The notes under the pieces are model-generated. The model was not told where the DNA came from. It made no database searches and was given only the letters and a program-made list of their open reading frames with translations. From contig JAXHNF010000003.1 of assembly GCA_034520745.1 (NCBI GenBank), positions 310,001-374,000 on the forward strand: 64,000 nt of DNA. Reading direction: 5' to 3'. Positions 60,177-64,000 of this stretch are shown piece after piece; position 1 is the stretch's first letter; the number at the start of each line of letters is the position of its first letter. The stretch is from Alkalibacterium sp034520745. Lineage in GTDB: Bacteria; Bacillota; Bacilli; Lactobacillales; Carnobacteriaceae_A. The translations under genes were made by a program, and so were the position numbers.

Positions 60177-61659
60177 CTATTGCCGAGTCAAGATGGACCA
60201 CGTCTGTCCTCTTCTCGACCGAGCACGACCGCCAGTTGAATAAGTTGAGTTAAAAACATCCCCGCTTATCGGACCCGAAGAGTGAAGTCGGTTGAAGAAA
60301 GTTGAATGATCCGTTGTATATAAAAAGAAATAGGCTGCGATCAAGGTAAGGAGAAACAGACCGCTGACCGTCCACTGAACGGGTGTCAGATTTTCTTTTT
60401 TACCCGTGGCTAGTTGTATAAACGGGTAAACGGTAGACAAACCCATAAGCCATACCGTCCACAATACTTCCTGTCAAACGGTAATGAGCACGATCAGAGG
60501 CAGCCACTCCAGAGCTTTGTCGAGCCACTCACATCTCTGGCTGTTAAAGTCGACCATGGTATCTCTGGCTGCCAAAGCCATGGATGCGCCAGTGGCAACT
60601 ACGACGGGACCGACGGCTTCAGATGGGATGTACGACAAATACGGTGTGAAAACGAGAGCCAGGAGAGAAACAGCATCCCTGTTGTGATGGCCGTCAATCA
60701 CCGTTCCGCCCCCTTCAGCAATACCGGCACCGTTCTCCGCAACAGGTATCGCCGGGCTGGTCCCGAGCAGACCAGGAAACCAAACCGGTTATCGCTCCGA
60801 TCTTATCAGCTTTGAGACTTCTGCGTTTTGTCCGTAAGCAGGGCTTGGGTCAGTACCGATCGTTTCAAACATCAGAAGCATTGTCGAATGAGAATACCCC
60901 AAGCAAAAATTCAACATTAAATAACTGGCTGAAGTCGACTGCTGAAAGTAAGTTGCTCGAAACCGAAAAGCGAGATCCAGATTGAATGATACCGGTTCAA
61001 ACGTATCCCAAAAATATAAGGCCCGAGTATAGACCAGTGGCGAACAATACGGCATACAAAAACCCGCCTTTGACCTCAAAGCGTTTCGGCATGACATATC
61101 AGTCCAAGGATTCCACGGTATTCCACGGGAAGACCGCCTTCAGTCAGAACATCATCCAGAGGATTCCAACTGTATTCCACTGAAGACTGCCTTCAGTCAG
61201 AACACCCATATTCTCGATCCGATCGGCATCAAGAAATCAACCGATCCCCACCGTAATCGCCTGTTTCAGCATTGCTGGAATCGACTCACTGATCTTTCTC
61301 ATGACTCCGATCATAGCCAGTAAAGTCAAACTGCAGCCCGGAAACAACGACCACACCAAGACTGGTACTGCCAGGAAAGTCCAATAGACGCAACGAGCGT
61401 GAACGTGAAGAACTGCATTCTCCCCCATCCCCGGCGCCATGGCCAGCGGAACATTGGCAAACCAACCCATCAGCAGACTGCCTATGACAGAAATGAAAAT
61501 CGTGGAGTAGACACTGTACTCACTCGGTACTCCGGCTTGTCCCAGGATCATCGGATTGACAAACAAGACATAGGAAATGGAAAAAAATGTCACGAGACCT
61601 GCCAGCACTTCCTGCCTGACTGTCGTTTGGTTTTCAGAGAGATTGAATCGTTTAAACAT
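60177..61659 (-). pseudogene. NCS2 family purine permease (AdeP/PbuG-like), heavily broken
   Basis: Fragments of one permease of about 460-490 residues. The N-terminus is good (MFKRFNLSENQTTVRQEVLA, TFFSISYVLFVNPMILGQAG, NVPLAMAPGMGENA), as are RKISESIPAMLKQAITVGIG and parts of the C-terminal helices (LFLLTLIAAYFFLYTTD). Between them the reading frame is lost repeatedly and whole helices cannot be read. The family imports adenine, hypoxanthine or guanine with protons. The ATG at 61659 follows AAAGAGG. Damage is much greater than in genes left of 50 kb; I take it as poor contig-end sequence, though real decay is possible. The group II intron ends about 60 bases upstream, so the promoter may be displaced. 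Confidence 0.75.
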
Positions 61660-61721
61660 TTATCTTAACCTCTTTCTAATAAATTATGCAGCACGTTTTA
61701 GTTTAAAACAATATTCTTCTG

Positions 61722-63764
61722 AATCGCAGAGGAGATAAATGATTAATTCATTTATCGTCCTCTTATATACTACTGTACGTACGGTTCCGTATACGGCGGT
61801 TCAATACTGACATGAAGCAGGCTCGGCACAGCTGACGTAGTGCGAGCCTACGTTCCAAGCGGTACGAAGTACTTTATCGTTGTAAGCTATCCCAAATGCA
61901 GACCTCGAGGTGCACTTTGTCATAGTCTGCCAATGGCTTTAGCCTTCTAGAGATATGCCAATACGCTTGGCGCTATCGCCCATCTAGTGCCTGACACGTA
62001 TTAACCCCGCTAGGTAGTACTGCGATTACTCTTGCGTCTTGTGGCTCCAGTTGTCCGATACGGCCGTGGAGCCATTGCTCCAGCTTTCGTGACCGGATGA
62101 CGCGCCGTATGCGTGTACCGAAGTTACGGGTCTGAGCGCTTCTTGTTCGGCTGCTCATTTCCTTGACGATGTCAGTCAATCTGCCAGAGCGATTACGTAT
62201 TCGTCATAGCGCTTTATGGTACGCATAGAGATCTCGCTTGATGAGCTTCAAAAGAAGGGTACATGTAGCGACAGACCCCAGTCTCTCTGCATGTTTGTCT
62301 GAGAAGTACCAAGTGCTTTACTACGGGCATGATTAGCGGTCACTAGAGACCGTGTACGTCTTGGTCGTACAGTTAAGTATGAGGTCCTCTCCAATGGAGC
62401 GAGTGCATACGCTTCAGGAGTACTCGTTCACCGGCTCGGCTTGACTGTGGCAAGCTTATCCTAAGTCATCAGCGAAACGGACAAGTGATGTTGCCTCATT
62501 TACTTTATCCAGTTCATGTAAGTCAGACATTGCTGATTAGGGGGCGGAATCGCGCCGCCTTGGCGCGCCTGTGTTACTTTTGACTGTAAAGTCGCCAGTA
62601 TTCTGCTTCCATTCGGCGCTGCCTCGTGTATGGAACTTACGGATCCTTTCCAGAATGCATTTTACCAGATTGGATATACGGTTCGTAGATCAGTGCCCAT
62701 CAAAGGCATTCAGCTGGTTGAGGTGTATGCGAAACGTTGCGTCAATGTCACCTAATTCGACGGCGATCTTTATAGCCTTGCTGGTAACTCGTCAACTGAC
62801 TCGGTATTCGATGCGTACAGTATTACTTCTTCCCGGTGTCTGGCCTGCCCAATGAGCTATGTGGGACGAAGATGTCCTTTTCTATGGAGTAGGTTCATAT
62901 CGAGTTGTCTGACGGCTCGTCATGGACCGCTCGGTCCCGTACAACTGGACACTGCCAACTCGCGTTGCCGGATACGACCATTCGCTTTTGGCATAGTCCA
63001 TCCGCTCTTCTGGCTGTGGTCTTCCGAGGTTCGCGTCTATATCAGATTTCTTTCTTATATAATGCAGTCGTTTCCATGATAGGCGTTTTTGTTCATTTAT
63101 GCTGGGGGTCATCCGTTTCTAGGCCAGGTCCTGGGTTGCGGTTCACAGACTTATCGCTGCTCGGAATAGCGTCATGGGTCACGTGCGGTTCGGAGACGTC
63201 ACCGATACTTCGGGAACGTTACGTTGACCTAGGCGAGTACTGTACAGGTACATCCGGTTACGCTTGCTGTCCAGCTTCTCCCTCGCTGGTTTTGGTCGCG
63301 AGCCTTTTGCTCGTTTTGACGCTTGTCATAATGCCTAACCTCCACTCTTCGAAGTATCAATATTGTTCGGTCCTTCGGTTCGTTTCTCCCGTGACTCTGA
63401 GCGCGTCGGCTGGGCGTCTTGCCTATCCGTTGTCCAGCTACGACTCAAGGTCGGCTTCTGCCAGACTGACCTCCCCGGGGTAAGAGCGATAACTTTCTGC
63501 GTCACGTCACGGCAATTGATTATACTCGGCAGAATTCTGGGCAGCGGTCGTGAGTATATGCCCGTGGATTGCAAGCACAATATCCGGAATGTCAGGCAAG
63601 CGCGTTATCTGCACGAGAAGTTCGTTCGTCAGCGCTGCATTTAGCGTGCTCAATCGTCCTTCGATCCCGCCTCGCGGCGGACACGCTTGCTTCGTTGCTA
63701 ACAGTTTCTTACTGCCAAGTCTGTAGTGGACTTTTCCCGTAGAGTTATCACCCAGCGGGCGCAC
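61722..63764 (-). mobile_element. group IIC intron, full length but degenerate
   Basis: The minus strand from 63764 begins GTGCGCCCGCTGGGTG, the 5' end of class C group II introns, followed by a domain I segment matching the known Oceanobacillus iheyensis intron (GGCAGTAAGAAACTGTTAGC at 63715-63697, GTGTCCG) and an ACCCCGGGGAGGTC block at 63482-63469. Domain V lies at about 61803-61768 (TTGAACCGCCGTATACGG, then CCGTACGTAC), but the second strand reads AGTAG where GGTGG is normal. Domain VI (61763-61728) is a well-paired hairpin AGAGGA..ATAAATGA/TCATTTAT..TCCTCT. The 2.04 kb length is normal. It sits right behind a terminator stem-loop, the preferred target of this class. Confidence 0.82.
61900..63390 (-). 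pseudogene. ltrA: group II intron reverse transcriptase/maturase, decayed
   Basis: No long frame remains, but hallmark pieces are in the right order. A region near 62,960-62,890 (GSVQLYGTERSMTSRQ) resembles the RT-2 GSVRPLGIP segment weakly; at 62,562-62,520 the frame ARQGGAIPPPNQQCLTYMNW aligns with the PQGGxxSPLLxNxxL motif; at 62,485-62,465 LVRFADDLG is the catalytic [Y/F]ADD motif; further on LILNCTTKT fits LxLNxxKT; and near 62,110-62,070 RIRRVIRSRKLEQW fits the start of the maturase domain. Motifs lie in different frames with stops between them, so the protein cannot be made as read. Confidence 0.7.
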
Positions 63765-63773
63765 AATGACATA

Positions 63774-63798
63774 GAGGCTGGGACATTGTCCCAGCCTC
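63774..63798. terminator. intrinsic terminator, insertion site of the group IIC intron
   Basis: A perfect 12-base stem GAGGCTGGGACA/TGTCCCAGCCTC with a one-base loop. Its minus-strand foot is nine bases from the intron 5' end. It is a typical Lactobacillales terminator and ends an unseen gene to the right. Confidence 0.8.
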
Positions 63799-64000
63799 TC
63801 TTTGAGCTTACGAGATTTGATCTTAAGACCTGCTCACTGAAGGCAGACCCGACGTCTCACTTTGCCTATAGCTGCTATGGACTTTTAGTCCATCTACATA
63901 CTATGATACACTTGGGCTTCGCCGATAGTGCCAGCGAAGAGATGCTCAGTTTCATACTCGGACTCATAGTCACTCGAGCAGTTCGGTCAGACTTTACCGT
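63799..64000. other. unassigned sequence at the window edge
   Basis: I see no gene, RNA or known repeat here; only a short hairpin ATGGACTTTTAGTCCAT near 63,876-63,892. Base order looks as noisy as the intron next to it. Confidence 0.3.

Noticed and set aside
61660..61725. Purine riboswitch ahead of the NCS2 permease
   Set aside because: The 60 bases before the start lack the conserved junction sequence; upstream of that the intron begins. A switch could have been displaced beyond the intron but I cannot see one in 63.8-64.0 kb.
62852..63580. Long open frames on both strands (up to 192 residues at 62905-63483 on the plus strand)
   Set aside because: They have no ribosome site and no family resemblance, and they lie antisense to or out of frame with the group II intron; their length fits the higher GC of this stretch.

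Overview
The window reads as a low-to-moderate GC Firmicute chromosome, most likely a Lactobacillales member close to Carnobacteriaceae. The grounds are gene order and gene content: pcrA-ligA-camS-gatCAB-dgkB-rlmD; tdk-prfA-prmC-sua5-upp; DUF1146-murA-mbl-epuA-ssb; a two-half ABC exporter pair; and LTA synthase. Strongly acidic proteins and the 'alkaliphilic/marine lactic acid bacterium' flavour fit a genus such as Alkalibacterium, but that genus guess is weak inference. Almost every long gene carries one or more single-base frame breaks while its protein stays well conserved on both sides. Where I could see the fault it was usually one extra base. I therefore read most breaks in the core as residual sequencing error in an error-prone draft, and I report whole genes spanning the breaks.

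Region 1 (1-10.95 kb) is AT-rich and accessory. It holds a PadR regulator with twin operators and its DUF2812 partner, an alpha/beta hydrolase, an ArsR-like regulator with its own palindrome, a very large broken PAS(x5)-GGDEF-EAL-PilZ cyclic-di-GMP protein, small unknown proteins, and the decayed tail of a type I restriction subunit (hsdR) followed by a YgjP-like metalloprotease. It ends sharply at the terminator of rlmD.

Region 2 (11-30 kb, all minus strand) is core: rRNA methylation (rlmD), lipid kinase (dgkB), tRNA amidotransferase (gatCAB), CamS lipoprotein, DNA ligase, PcrA helicase. Then comes a GntR / PurK-like / UPF0316 group, a CNNM/CorC-type membrane protein, a MecA-like penicillin-binding protein, a TIM-barrel protein and a membrane-anchored glucosaminidase.

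Region 3 (30-50 kb) holds a short Gfo/Idh-like gene, a thioredoxin-like protein, an FtsX-type ABC transporter with a long coiled coil, rlmI, ltaS beside a two-component system, then the conserved ssb-epuA-mbl-murA-DUF1146 and upp-sua5-prmC-prfA-tdk blocks. The ATP synthase operon and glyA, which usually sit around upp in relatives, are absent here.

Region 4 (50-64 kb) has manA, a tandem array of hairpin repeats, a TetR-controlled heterodimeric ABC exporter, an AI-2E family protein, a lactonase, a flavin reductase-like gene, glucose PTS IIA, uppP and an NCS2 purine permease. Frame breaks become denser toward the right end. The last 2.3 kb hold a group IIC intron, full length but heavily degenerate, sitting directly behind an intrinsic terminator.
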